DNA from: Mytilus californianus
Taxonomy: Eukaryota; Mollusca; Bivalvia; Mytilida; Mytilidae
Direction of reading: 5' to 3'
Length of the DNA stretch: 64,000 nucleotides
NCBI RefSeq assembly: GCF_021869535.1
Contig: NW_026262659.1
Location: 1,178,001 to 1,242,000 of the forward strand
Shown here one piece after another: positions 27,301-42,300 of the stretch (the stretch's first letter is position 1; each line of letters starts with the position of its first letter). Position numbers and translations under genes: made by a program. The notes beneath the pieces are model-generated. The model worked only from the letters and a program-made list of their open reading frames with translations, searched no databases and was not told where the DNA came from.

Positions 27301-30300
27301 CCTAATGTCCTGACAGACCGGTGCTCATCTTGGAAGTTGTCCATAAACCAAGAAAAGGCTAAAGTTGTTTTTTTTAGACCACAACCATTTGATATTTCAG
27401 AAATTAATTTTACATGCAGTAATTATGATTAAACAATAATGGATTCTTAAAAATACCTTGAATTTTAGCTTCAAAAACATCTAACGTCTACAAAAAAAAA
27501 CCACAAGGAACTGGCAAAATCAGCCAGCTGAGCTTTCGGAGCTGTTTTGGACGTTTTATCCCATCCGGAGGTACAGATGGGTTCATTCCTAACCTGTACA
27601 GCATGTTTACTTGATAACCAGTCATTTGGACTGGTCAAAGTTAACCTGTGACAGGATTTAGGACTGCACTGACCAGTCCAAGGACAACAATCTAGGTAAC
27701 TTGAAAAGCGGACTTGGTCCTAGGACTGTTTGTATGTCTGCCGAAAAAGTTAACTTGGAAACAGGTCCGCTACTGATATAAGTTAACTATGAACCCAGTC
27801 CTGCCATAAGTTAACATTCATATAAGTTAACTTTGATTTTGACAACTTCGATCGAACCAGACCTGATCTCAAGTTTACTTTTGGCTGGTCTGCTCAACAC
27901 TAAGTTAACTTGTAACCAGGACCGCTCTATATCGATTTTATAAAAATATTTTTTTATGTCTTTGTTTCTTCGTATAAACATAGAAAAATATTGTCAATTT
28001 AATACTTCCGTGATACAAACATGATTAAATACATGTATTTGTAAATAAAACTTTGCTTGTTATACAAATTTATCCGTGATCTGGCTTTCTATAAATTAAA
28101 AAACGATATTGATTACAATGCTAACGGGCATTGAATATATTTTCAATTACATATCAAATTCTTTAAATCATATATTTTGTACGCATAAATTTATAGTGCC
28201 AGCATGTACTCCTTTTGTTCAATATACTAATACGTAACAAAATTCAGTAGTTTTGATAACCCAGGCAGACTCGTACAACAAAATAATTAGACCGCATCAA
28301 CCAAAACTGACCATATTTGCACTTTATTATGTAAATCTATAAAGCCGCATATAATTAACCAGCAATATTTTTATGTCAGGATAGAATGTATAATACAAAT
28401 GACAGCAATATTGGAACACAATGACTACAAAATTTTGTACGCATAAATCTATAGTGCCAGCATGTAATCCTTTTGTTCAATATATTGATACGTAACATAT
28501 TTGCACTTTATTATGTAAATCTATATAGCCGCATAGAATTTACCAGCAATATTTTTATGTCAGGATAGAATGCATAATACAAATGACAGCAATATTGGAA
28601 CACAATGACTACCAAATTTTGTACGCATGAATTTATAGTGCCAGCATGTACTCATTTTGTTCAATATATTGATACGTAACACAATTTCAGTAGTTTTGAT
28701 ACCTCAGGCAGACTAGTACAACAAAATTATTTGACCGCAATAACCAAAACTGACCATATTTGCACTTAACTATGTAAATCTATAAAGCCTGATAGTAAAT
28801 CAGCAATATTTTTATGTGAGGATGGATTATATAATACAACTGACAGCAATATTAGAACACAATGACTACACAATTTTGTCTGCATAAATTCAGCGTGCCA
28901 GCTTGTCCTTTTCTTATTCAATATATTGATACGGAACAAAATTTCAGTAGTTTTGATACCTCAGGCAGACCCGTACAACAGAATTATTTGACCGCATCAA
29001 CCAAAACTGACCATATTTGCACTTTATTATGTAAATCTATATAGCCGCATAGAATTTACCAGCAATATTTATATGTCAGGATAGAATGTATAATACAACT
29101 GACAGTAATATTGGAACACAATGACTACAAAATTTTGTCCGCATGAATTCAGAGTGCCAGTATGTCCTTTTTCATTTCAATATATTGATACGTAACAAAA
29201 TTTCAGTAGTTTTGATACTCATGCAGACTCGTACAACAAAATTATTTGACCGCATCAAGCAAAACTGACCATATTTGCACTGTATTATGTAAATCTATAT
29301 AACCGCATAGAATTTACCAGCAATATCTTTATGTCAGGATAGAATGTATAACACAAATTACAGCAATATTGGAACACAATGACTACAAAATTTTGTACGC
29401 ATAAATTCAGAGTGCCAGCATGTCCTTTTTTTGTTCAATATATTGATACGGAACAAAATTTCAGTAGTTTTGATACCTCAGGCAGACTCGTACAACAAAA
29501 TTATTGACCGCATCAACTAAAACTGACCATATTTGCACTTTACTCTGTAAATCTATAAAGCCTAATAGTAAATCAGCAATATGTGTATGTCAGGATAGAA
29601 TTTATAATACAAATGACAGCAATATTGGAACACAATGACTACAAAATGTTGTACGCATAAATTCAGAGTGCCAGCATGTCCTTTTTTTGTTCAATATATT
29701 GATACGTAACAAAATTTCAGTAGTTTTGATACCTCAAGCAGACTCGTACAACAAAATTATGTGACGGCATCAACCAAAACTGACCCTATTTGCACTTTAC
29801 TATGTAAATCTATAAAGCCTAATAGTAAATCAGCAATATTTTTATATCAGGATAGAATGTATAATACAAATGACAGCAATATTGGAACACAATGACTACC
29901 AAATTTTGTACGCATGAATTTATAGTGCCAGCATGTACTCATTTAGTTCAATATATTGATACGTAGCACAATTTTAGTAGTTTTGATACCTCAAACAGAC
30001 TCGTACAACAAAATTATTTGACCGCAACAACCAAAACTGACCATATTTGCACTTTACTATGTAAATCTTTAAAGCCTGATAGTAAATCAGCAATATTTTT
30101 ATGTGAGGATGGATTACATAATACAACTGACAGCAATATTAGAACACAATGACTACACAATTTTGTCTGCATATATTCAGCGTGCCAGCTTGTCCTTTTC
30201 TTATTCAATATATTGATACGGAACAAAATTCCAGTAGTTTTGATACCTCAGGCAGACTCGTACGACAAAATTATTTGACCGCATCAACCAAAACTGACCA

Positions 30301-33300
30301 TATTTGCACTTTATTATGTAAATCTATATAGCCGCATAGAATTTACCAGCAATATTTTTATGTCAGGATAGAATGTATAATACAACTGACAGTAATATTG
30401 GAACACAATGACTACAAAATTATGTCTGCATGAATTCAGAGTGCCAGTATGTCCTTTTTCATTTCAATATATTGATACGTAACAAAATTTTAGCAATTTT
30501 GATACCTCAGGCAGACTCGTACAACAAAATTATTTGACTGCATCAACCAAAACTGACCATATTTGCACTCTATTATGTAAATCTATAAAGCCGCATAGTA
30601 AATCAGCAATATTTTATGTCAGGATAGAATGTATAATACAAATGACAGCAATATTGGAACACAATGACTACAAAATGTTGTACGCATACATTTAAAGTGC
30701 CAGAATGTAATCCTTTTGTTCAATATATTGAAACGTAACAAAATTTCAGTAGTTTTGATACCTCAGGCAGACTCGTACAACAAAATTATGTGACGGCATC
30801 AACCAAAACTGACCCTATTTGAACTTTACCATGTAAATCTATAAAGCCTAATAGTAAATCAGCAATATTTTCATGTCAGGATAGAATGTATAATACAAAT
30901 GACAGCAATATTGGAACACAATGACTACAACATTTTGTCTGCATCAATTCAGCGTGCCAGCATGTCCTTTTCTTATTCAATATATTGATACAGAACAAAG
31001 TTTCAGTAGTTTTGATACCTCAGGAAGACTCGTACAACAAAATTATTTGACCGCATCAACGAAAACTGACCATATTTGTACTCTATTATGTAAATCTATA
31101 TAGCCGCATAGTAAATCAGCAATATTTTATGTCAGGATAGAATGTATAATACAAATGACAGCAATATTGGAACACAATGACTACAAAATGTTGTACGCAT
31201 ACATTTAAAGTGCCAGAATGTAATCCTTTTGTTCAATATATTGATACGTAACAAAATTTCAGTAGTTTTGATACCTCAGGCAGACTCGTACAAAAAAATT
31301 ATTTGACCGCATCAAGCAAAACTGACCATATTTGCACTGTATTATGTAAATCTATATAACCGCATAGAATTTACCAGCAATATCTTTATGTCAGGATAGA
31401 ATGTATAACACAAATGACAGCAATATTGGAACACAATGACTACAAAATGTTGTACGCATAAATTCAGAGTGCCAGCATGTCCTTTTTTTGATCAATATAT
31501 TGATATGGAACAAAATTTCAGTAGTTTTGATACCTCAGGCAGACTCGTACAACAAAATTATTTGACCGCATCAACTAAAACTGACCATATTTGCACTTTA
31601 CTATGTAAATCTATAAAGCCTAATAGTAAATCAGAAATATGTTTATGTCAGGATAGAATTTATAATACAAATTACAGCAATATTGGAACACAATGACTTC
31701 AAAATGTTGTACGCATAAATTCAGAGTGCCAGCATGTCCTTTTTTTTATCAATATATTGATACGGAACAAAATTTCAGTAGTTTTGATACCTCAGGCAGA
31801 CTCGTACAACAAAATTATGTGACGGCATCAACCAAAACTGACCCTATTTGAACTTTACCATGTAAATCTATAAAGCCTAATAGTAAATCAGCAATATTTT
31901 TATGTCAGGATAGAATGTATAATACAAATGACAGCAATATTGGAACACAATGACTACAACATTTTGTCTGCATCAATTCAGCGTGCCAGCATGTCCTTTT
32001 CTTATTCAATATATTGATACAGAACAAAGTTTCAGTAGTTTTGATACCTCAGGCAGACTCGTACAACAAAATTATTTGACCGCATCAACCAAAACTGACC
32101 ATATTTGCACTCTATTATGTAAATCTATATAGCCGCATAGTAAATCAGCAATATTTTATGTCAGGATAGAATGTATAATACAAATGACAGCAATATTGGA
32201 ACACAATGACTACAAAATTTTGTACGCATAAATTCAGAGTGCCAGCATGTCCTTTTTTTGTTCAATATATTGATACGTAACAAAATTTCAGTAGTTTTGA
32301 TACCTCAGGCAGACTCGTACAACAAAATTATTTGACCGCATCAACCAAAACTGACCATATTTGCACTCTATTATGTAAATCTATATAGCCGCATAGTAAA
32401 TCAGCAATATTTTATGTCAGGATAGAATGTATAATACAAATGACAGCAATATTGGAACACAATGACTACCAAATTCTGTTCGCATAAATTCAGAGTGCCA
32501 GCATGTCCTTTTTTATTCAATATATTGATACGTATAAAAATTTCAGAAGTTTTGATACCTCAGGCAGACTCGTAGAACAAAATTATTGGACCGCATCAAG
32601 CAAAACTGACCATATTTGCACTTTATTATGTAAATCTATATAGCCGCATAGAATTTACCGGCAATATTTTTATGTCAGGATAGAATGTATAATACAACTG
32701 ATAGCCATATTGGAACACAATGACTACACAATTTTGTCCGCATAAATTCAGAGTGCCAGCATGTCCTTTTGTATTCAATATATTGATACGTAACACAATT
32801 TCCGTAGTTTTGATACCTCAGGCAGACTCGTACAACAAAATTATTTGACCGCATCAACCAAAACTGACCATATTTGCACTTTACTATGTAAATCTATAAA
32901 GCCTAATAGTAAATCAGCAATATTTTTATGTCAGGATAGAATGTATAATACAAATGACAGCAATATTGGAACACAATGACTACCAAATTTTGTACGCATG
33001 AATTTATAGTGCCAGCATGTACTCATTTTGTTCAATATATTGATACGTAACACAATTTCAGTAGTTTTGATATCTAAGGTAGACTCGTACAACAAAATTA
33101 TTTGACCGCAACAACCGAAACTGACCATATTTGCACTTTACTATGTAAATCTATAAAGCCTAATAGTAAATCAGCAATATTTTTATGTGAGGATGGATTA
33201 AATAATACAACTGACAGCAATATTAGAACACAATGACTACACAATTTTGTCTGCATAAATTCAGCGTGCCAGCTTGTCCTTTTCTTATTCAATATATTGA

Positions 33301-36300
33301 TACGGAAGAAAATTTCAGTAGTTTTGATACCTCAGGCAGACTCGTACAACAAAATTATTTGACCGCATCAAGCAAAACTGACCATATTTGCACTGTATTA
33401 TGTAAATCTATATAACCGCATAGAATTTACCAGCAATATCTTTATGTCAGGATAGAATGTATAACACAAATTACAGCAATATTGGAACACAATGACTACA
33501 AAATTTTGTACGCATAAATTCAGAGTGCCAGCATGTCCTTTTTTTGTTCAATATATTGATACGTAACAAAATTTCAGTAGTTTTGAAACCTCAGGCAGAC
33601 TCGTACAACAAAATTATTTGACAGCATCAACCAAAACTGACCATATTTGCACTTTACTATGTAGATCTATAAAGCCTAATAGTAAATTAGCAATATTTTT
33701 ATGTCAGTAGAATTATATAATACAAATGACAGCAATATTGGAACACAATGACTACCAAATTTTGTACGCATGAATTTATAGTGCCAGCATGTACTCATTT
33801 TGTTCAATATATTGATACGTAACACAATTTCAGTAGTTTTGATATCTAAGGTAGACTCGTACAACAAAATTATTTGACCGCAACAACCGAAACTGACCAT
33901 ATTTGCACTTTACTATGTAAATCTATAAAGCCTAATAGTAAATCAGCAATATTTTTATGTGAGGATGGATTAAATAATACAACTGACAGCAATATTAGAA
34001 CACAATGACTACACAATTTTGTCTGCATAAATTCAGCGTGCCAGCTTGTCCTTTTCTTATTCAATATATTGATACGGAAGAAAATTTCAGTAGTTTTGAT
34101 ACCTCAGGCAGACTCGTACAACAAAATTATTTGACCGCATCAAGCAAAACTGACCATATTTGCACTGTATTATGTAAATCTATATAACCGCATAGAATTT
34201 ACCAGCAATATCTTTATGTCAGGATAGAATGTATAACACAAATTACAGCAATATTGGAACACAATGACTACAAAATTTTGTACGCATAAATTCAGAGTGC
34301 CAGCATGTCCTTTTTTTGTTCAATATATTGATACGTAACAAAATTTCAGTAGTTTTGAAACCTCAGGCAGACTCGTACAACAAAATTATTTGACAGCATC
34401 AACCAAAACTGACCATATTTGCACTTTACTATGTAGATCTATAAAGCCTAATAGTAAATTAGCAATATTTTTATGTCAGTAGAATTATATAATACAACTG
34501 ACAGCAATATTAGAACACAATTACTACTCAATTTTGTTCGCATAAATTCAAAGTGCCAGCATGTCCTTTTTCATTCAACATATTGATAGGTAACAAAATT
34601 TCAGAAGTTTTGATACCTCAGGCAGAGTCGTACAACAATATTATTGGACCGCATCAAGCAAAACTGACCATATTTGCATTTTACTATGTAAATCTATATA
34701 GCCGCATAGAATTTACCGGCAATATTTTTATGTCAGGATAGAATGTATAATACAACTGACAGCAATATTCGAACACAATGACTACACAATTTTGTCCGCA
34801 TAAATTCAGAGTGACAGCATGTCCTTTTGTATTCAATGTATTGATACGTAACACAATTTCCGTAGTTTTGATACCTCAGGCAGACTCGTACAAAACAATT
34901 ATTTGACCGCATCAACCAAAACTGACCATATTTGCACTCTATTATGTAAATCTATATAGCCGCATAGTAAATCAGCAATATTTTTATGTCAGGATAGAAT
35001 GTATAACACAAATGACAGCAATATTGGAACACAATGACTATAAAATTTTGTCCGCATCAATTTATTGTGCCGGAATGTAATCATTTTGTTCAATATATTG
35101 ATATTTAACAAAATTTCAGTAGTTTTTATACCTCAGGCAGACTTGTATAGCACAATTATTAGACCGTATCAACCAAAACTTACCATATTTGCACTTTATT
35201 ATGTATATATATATACACGCTATATAGCCGCATAATAATTCAGAAATATTTTTTTATGTCAGGATAGATTGTATAATACAAATGATAGCAATATTAGATT
35301 ACAATGACTACAACATTTTGTCCTCATCAATTGAGATTGCTAGCATGTCCTTTTTTTTATTCAATATATTGTCTCGCGACAATATTTCAGTAGTTTTGAT
35401 ACCTCAGGCAGACTCGTACAACAAAATTCTTTGACCGTATCAACCAAAACTGACCATATTTGCAGTTTACTATGTAAATCTATAAAGCCGCATAGTAAAT
35501 CAGCAATATTTTATGTCAGGATAGAATGTATAATACAAATGACAGCAATATTGGAACACAATGACTACAAAATGTTGTACGCATACATTTAAAGTGCCAG
35601 AATGTAATCCTTTTGTTCAATATATTGATACGTAACAAAATTTCAGTAGTTTTGATACCTCAGGCAGACTCGTACAAAAAAATTATTTGACCGCATCAAG
35701 CAAAACTGACCATATTTGCACTGTATTATGTAAATCTATATAACCGCATAGAATTTACCAGCAATATCTTTATGTCAGGATAGAATGTATAACACAAATG
35801 ACAGCAATATTGGAACACAATGACTACAAAATGTTGTACGCATAAATTCAGAGTGCCAGCATGTCCTTTTTTTGATCAATATATTGATACGGAACAAAAT
35901 TTCAGTAGTTTTGATACCTCAGGCAGACTCGTACAACAAAATTATTTGACCGCATCAACTAAAACTGACCATATTTGCACTTTACTATGTAAATCTATAA
36001 AGCCTAATAGTAAATCAGAAATATGTTTATGTCAGGATAGAATTTATAATACAAATTACAGCAATATTGGAACACAATGACTTCAAAATGTTGTACGTAT
36101 AAATTCAGAGTGCCAGCATGTCCTTTTTTTATTCAATATATTGATACGTAACAAAATTTCAGTAGTTTTGATACCTCAGGCAGACTAGTACAACAAAATT
36201 ATTTGACCGCATCAACCAAAACTGACCATATTTGCACTTTATTATGTAAATATATATATAGCCGCATAGTATTTACCAGCGATATTTTTATGTCAGGATA

Positions 36301-39300
36301 GAATGTATAATACAAATGACAGCAATTTTGGACAACAATGACTACAAAATTTTGTCCGCATAAATTTAAAGTGCCAGCATGTAGTCCTTTTGTTGAATAA
36401 ATTGATACTTAACAAAATTACCTAGGTTGAACATCATGTTTCAATAAGCCGCTTGTTTCTTCCGTACGGCCTCTGTTTAAAATTACACGAATGGATTAGA
36501 ATAGAACATTGTTAGTGATGTGACAGTAAGTACAAAAGTATCCATTTAAAAAATCATTGAACAAGTTAACTTCCTAAATAACACAAAATGGCAGAGACAA
36601 CTCTACAACGATCGCGGAAAAGATAATGGAATTAAACTTAGAACAACAGACAATACAAAAGTACCATCTGTTTGAAAAATTATTTCATGGTCGTAACGAC
36701 GTGTAATGGCCCTGTTTCATTCAGACTCGCTCCCGTTAGCCATCAAGCATAGGTCACCTAACAGCTTTCAAAAAATGAGTAAAAGCCATACCGCATAGTT
36801 GATTCAAGACTAGAACATGTTGATGCAATATGAATATTAACCTTGCTTTGTATCAGACCGACTGGCTATGCCGGATTTTTAACGTGCTAATTCACAAGGT
36901 AACAGTCTGCAGGAAGATATGTCCCCCTCCTCAGATACATCAATATGACTATGAGCCGCTATAAGCGGCACAGCCGCAAATACGAATTTAAAAGTGTTTG
37001 GTTTGACCCGGCTGGGGTTTGAATCCACGACCTGTCGCACTCGAGGCGAACACGGGAACGAAGCGAATTTGTGGTGCAGAATATTTCTATATTTTTAAAT
37101 CATAAAATCACGCATGTTTATGTGAACTAATGAATTTTTTACCAGTAAAACGCTATAAAAGGAAATGATTTCAAGGGTTTCAGCGTTGTTTCATTTAAAA
37201 AAAAATCACACTATCAGATAACGACGTCAAAAGAAATAAAAATGACGTTTAATTTTAATTATCTATTTTTATCTCAACGATAACGATCAGTACTCACATA
37301 ACGGTAGAATATCACATGGTGAAATATATATGTTGGATACTATATGCTATAAGGATGCTCCATGATCTTGCTGCAATTTATATTTTATCATGTGTAAATC
37401 GGACCTTGGGCGTTTTACCGGAGACATGGGAGAAGCAGTGTTAAGTGTTAAAAAAATCAAACATATATTGGAGATTTGAATGATTTGAAATTTGTTTTGC
37501 TTCCGGAAGGTACTAGCAATAAATTCATGTCTTGTATTTTATTATTTCTGTAATGTATTATGTTATGTGTTATTTTGTTATTTTTTATGTATGCCATCAA
37601 CCATTGGGGTATAACAGTGCATTATTTCCACAGTAAAAGGCCACCTACCCCCTCACGCAAAGGGGGTATAAAACCTCAATTGAAAAATATCAGTTTGTCA
37701 GAACTGAGGTTTCACAAATTCTGAGTTATAGGTGGTTGTTTTTGTATTTCATGTCAGTTGAGAATTATGAGACTTTTTCACTATATATTATACTTAACCA
37801 CTGACATAAAACACTTTCTATATTAGTAAATTTTCATTATAAATATTATATCTTCATCAGGCTTATAGTTTTTACTACAATAAACTTCTGTAAATGAACA
37901 AAATAATATATAACAAAATAAAACTACGCAAAAATATCAATATCGTATGGTCCGAGCTATCTGTGGACCGAATTAACCCATTAAAATTTAACTTTGTAAG
38001 CAGTACAGTCAAGGGCGCTACAAAATGTGCCAGTGTTTGAGCTTCGAAAAACGGAAAAATTAGTAAAGACTTGCTTTGAAAATCACTTATGGCCTGTACA
38101 TAAATGCTATGGTAACTTTTATTATTTAAAACAGATGGTTCGTCATAATAAGTGGAATGAATCCGCACAATAATGAGTCCGTCTGTACAATTTAAACTGC
38201 CGCTGAGTCGGAAAGCGGAAATATACCACAACAAAAACCTGCCAAATTGTGCAATGACTTTCTGTTATCAGATGACCATTGCATATATCCTTCCCATCCT
38301 TCGCGACAAAAAAGTCAATAAATTGCACGTTTACAGTAGTTACAATTTTCCTTTTAATTTCGTGTGTAACATTCTTTCTACGATCCGACAATGCAGAAGG
38401 CCCAAAGTGTAAATGTACAATCGCCGACGACATATAAATATTATATTTACACTGTTTGTTTCGTTCTGTGTTGTTGTTGTATATCCCACTTTTCTTCTTA
38501 CAACATATGTAGCAAATTTATATTTTAATTTCAAAGTAATTGTTAAAATTAGACTTTGTCAACCAAAATTTAACATATGACAAGTGCCTCTTTTGTAGCT
38601 GTGATCATAGATTAGGATGTATCAGCATTCAGATTAATATGCCAGAAGAAACTACAGGTAAGGACGATTTCAACTAGACACGTAATATGTTTTCCTTTAT
38701 GTAAATAGATCCGTGGAGTTGAAATCACTCGTCAACTATTTTATTTTTGGGTATCATTGATTAAATAATATATTTTTACATTCGTCTCCTATTTATTACA
38801 CCATTCTTTATTTATAAATTGCATTTTAATTAGTCAATGACAAAATCAGGATAAATAATCTTAAAGTATAACAAAAAACAATGTGTGAGTGTCATCGCCG
38901 ATAAAATATATAGTACAAAAATATATGTAGCCATACAAAGATAGGGAGATGTGTTATGATTACCAATGAGACCAAATGACGAGGATGGTCTCAACAGAAC
39001 GATATAAGGCTATCAACATTGAGCAAAACCCTTACGTATAAGAAAGTACGCGTCTGAAGGCCCCGGTATGATAAAATACTAATATAAAATGGTCTACAAA
39101 AATAATAACAACTACGGAACAAATGCGAATCAACGCAAATGCGTAGTTATGAAAAACAAAATCTTAACAAATGATTATTATTCAATTTAAAAAGCAGAAC
39201 GTATTCCATTAGATACATTATATTGTTTAAATTCTTGAAAAACACATTTTGAATATATGTTGTATCATATAGTGAATTTGCATGTACGTTGGTGCATTCT

Positions 39301-42300
39301 ATTGTTGATATAATATTGTTTCAAAGTCAAAGCAATCTCAGGACCTACAGATCGATTGAAGTTTACATCAACTACGACAGAATGCATCTGGTTTACTACA
39401 TTTTTGTCTCATTCGATCAAACCATTTACAATCAGAAGAAAAATTTCAACTTTTGGGATCAGTGCGAGAAGAACAACTAGCACAACCTCTAGGCCTAACG
39501 AAAATGATAAAGGTAAAAGTACATGTTAGTGAGAAATTCTCATTTTATTTGGGCATCTTGGACCAACTCTCTGGGGCATTTTATCAGCATCTACCTGCAA
39601 ATTCACTATAACTAGTAACACGGTTATGGTAATCATAAACCTCGTGAATTACGAAAATAGGATTATGTTATCTCGATTTATCGAAATGTGTAGGAACAAG
39701 TCCATTACTTTTTCAGGTTGGTATGTCAATTCCGAGTATTCTGATTACCTTCATTAATAAAACTAATGAACATGATACTGCAAAAGTATTGAAAGTGGTG
39801 TCACTTCCAATCAACAAACACAAACATAGAATTTTAGGTCAAATGAAATTTGTTTAGCCTCAACTTTTCATTCAGATACTAGTAAGTAGATATTTGACTT
39901 ATTTAAGCTGCAATGGTATATGTATTAATATACATATATTATACAGCATAAACATGTATTATAGCAAACATATAAATTATTCCCGTGTTATGGCGGGGTT
40001 CGCATTTAACGTTCTACATGTTCTATAATCACAAATCTGTCCTTCTTTCTTTTGGTATTAACATCAAAGAAAAAGAAGAAAATCTACCGTCATTGTCATT
40101 AAACTGGATACCAAAACTTCACAAAACTTTTTATAAAGAACGATACATAGCTGGATCATCAAGATGTTCGACTAAACATCTTTCTAAAGTGCTGACTAGT
40201 ATTCTTTCTGCAGTAAAAGATGGCCTTCAAAAATATTATGATGAGATATATTCAAAAAGTGGTGTCAATCAGATGTGGATTCTCAAAAATTCTAAAGATC
40301 TACTGCTAAATCTTAGATCACAATCTCTGCAATTATGCAGCAACATTAAGACCTTTGATTTTTCTACGCTTTACACTACTATTCCACATGCTCAATTGGA
40401 TGTCGACTTCACCATCTCATTAAACAGAGCTTTTTCGATAAAAATGGGAATCGTAGATATAAATTTCTTGTTTTGGGTTATAATAATTCTTATTTTGTGA
40501 AGAACCACACTGATTCTATCAGAAAATACACTGAAGATGATATTAAGAAAATGCTTGACTTTTTAATCGACAAAATATTTGTTGAGTTTGGGTATTGATA
40601 TTTCAACAGACAGTCGGTATTCCAATGGGTACTAATTGTACACCCCTTCTGGCCGATTTGTTTTTATACTCGTATGAAGCAGAATTCATTCAGAACCTTC
40701 CAAAAGACTAAAAAAAAAAAAAGCACCTTGCGAAATTCTTTAATTTTACTTTCAGATATATTGATGATGTCCTATCTGTGAATAACCCATATTTCAGTCA
40801 GTACTTGCATCTCATATATCCCAGTGAACTTGAAATTAAGGATACTACTGTACAAGAAGGACTGCTTTATACCTTGATCTTTTCCTCAATATTTACACAG
40901 ATTGACGACTTCACACTATAATCTATGACAAACGGGATGATTTCAACTTCCCAATTATCAATTTCCCATTTCTCAGCAGTAAATAAAGGCAACAGTGGTA
41001 TATGGATGTTCAAAAGTCATCAATCGATTAAGAGAATGGCTAGCCAAACCTCCCGCTTTATGACGATGTTAAAAAATGCTAAAATGACACCACTAGGTGA
41101 CAGAAATACAGCATAAACACACGCAAGCACATTCATCACAGAGAAACGCACAAACAAATAATATAATAGTCGACACAGCATGCAAACCGCAGAACAACAA
41201 CGAACATATTCCATCAACGACAAACACCAAAGGATATCACAAACAATGACGCGCTTACGTAACTAACATGCAATCTCGAACTTTATACAATTATTTTCAC
41301 AATACTCGTCCAAACAATTTTCATGACAATCGTGGTATTGAAAGGCAATTTTATAATTATTTGGACTACAAACGATAAGACATAACACATTATCCAACCG
41401 AAATCATCAAAAACATCAATATAAATACATGAATGTTGGATGTACAAAATACCGAGACACGTCGTATAGCAATGCAAATTCACACTCGGTATAACAGTCA
41501 TATTCAGGAATAGTTCACGTTCGGTACTTAGCAGACAGACGACATAGATGTTAAACCACAATCTAAGACGTGGTAAAATGTCATTTGTTAGTTTAGACAC
41601 AGACACATCGTATAGATCAACCAATTCGTGATGGTGTCCATAAAATTTACGAAGTGTCATTTTTTATCTTTCCTCCTCATAACTCTGTTGGAGCAGTTTC
41701 TGCGTAAGGAGCACACTCCTGTATATGAAGTCAGTATAGTGTGAACAGTAAAATACCCTCTGTTTCCTTGTATGGTGTTTACATATCTCAATTGATACGT
41801 TATGCTCGTGCATGTTCACACTATACGTACTTCATATACAGGAGTGTGCTCCTTACGCAGAAACTACTCCAATAGAGCTATGAGGAGGGAAGATGAAAGA
41901 TGACACTCCTGGTTGATCTATACGATGTGTCTGTGTCTGTGTCTAAACTAACTAACGATATTTTTACCACGTTTTAGATTGTGGTTTACCATCTACGTCG
42001 TCTGTCTGCTAAGTACCGAACGTGACCTATTCCCGAATATGACTGTTTTACCGAGTGAGAATTCGCATTGCTATACGACGTGTCTCTGTATTTATACATC
42101 CAACACTCATGTATTTAGTTATGATGTTTCTTTTGTAAGTACGGTTTGATATTGTGTTATGTCTTATCGTCTGTGGTTTGAATTCTGTATTTTCGGTACA
42201 TTTCACATATGTCTTATTTGTCAGTAGAGTCGAGTTAATTTCCACTTTTCATGGATAAAGTATTGTGTTAGTCCAAATAATTATGAAGTCGTTACAGCAT

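Noticed and set aside
28173..36419. CRISPR-like or protein-coding tandem array
   Set aside because: Monomers are contiguous without spacers, 257 bp is not a multiple of 3, and most have a stop; it is a satellite in a eukaryotic intron.
37875..38433. Overlapping ORFs of 96-119 residues on both strands
   Set aside because: All frames lack motifs and none has splice support; likely chance openness in a slightly GC-richer patch.
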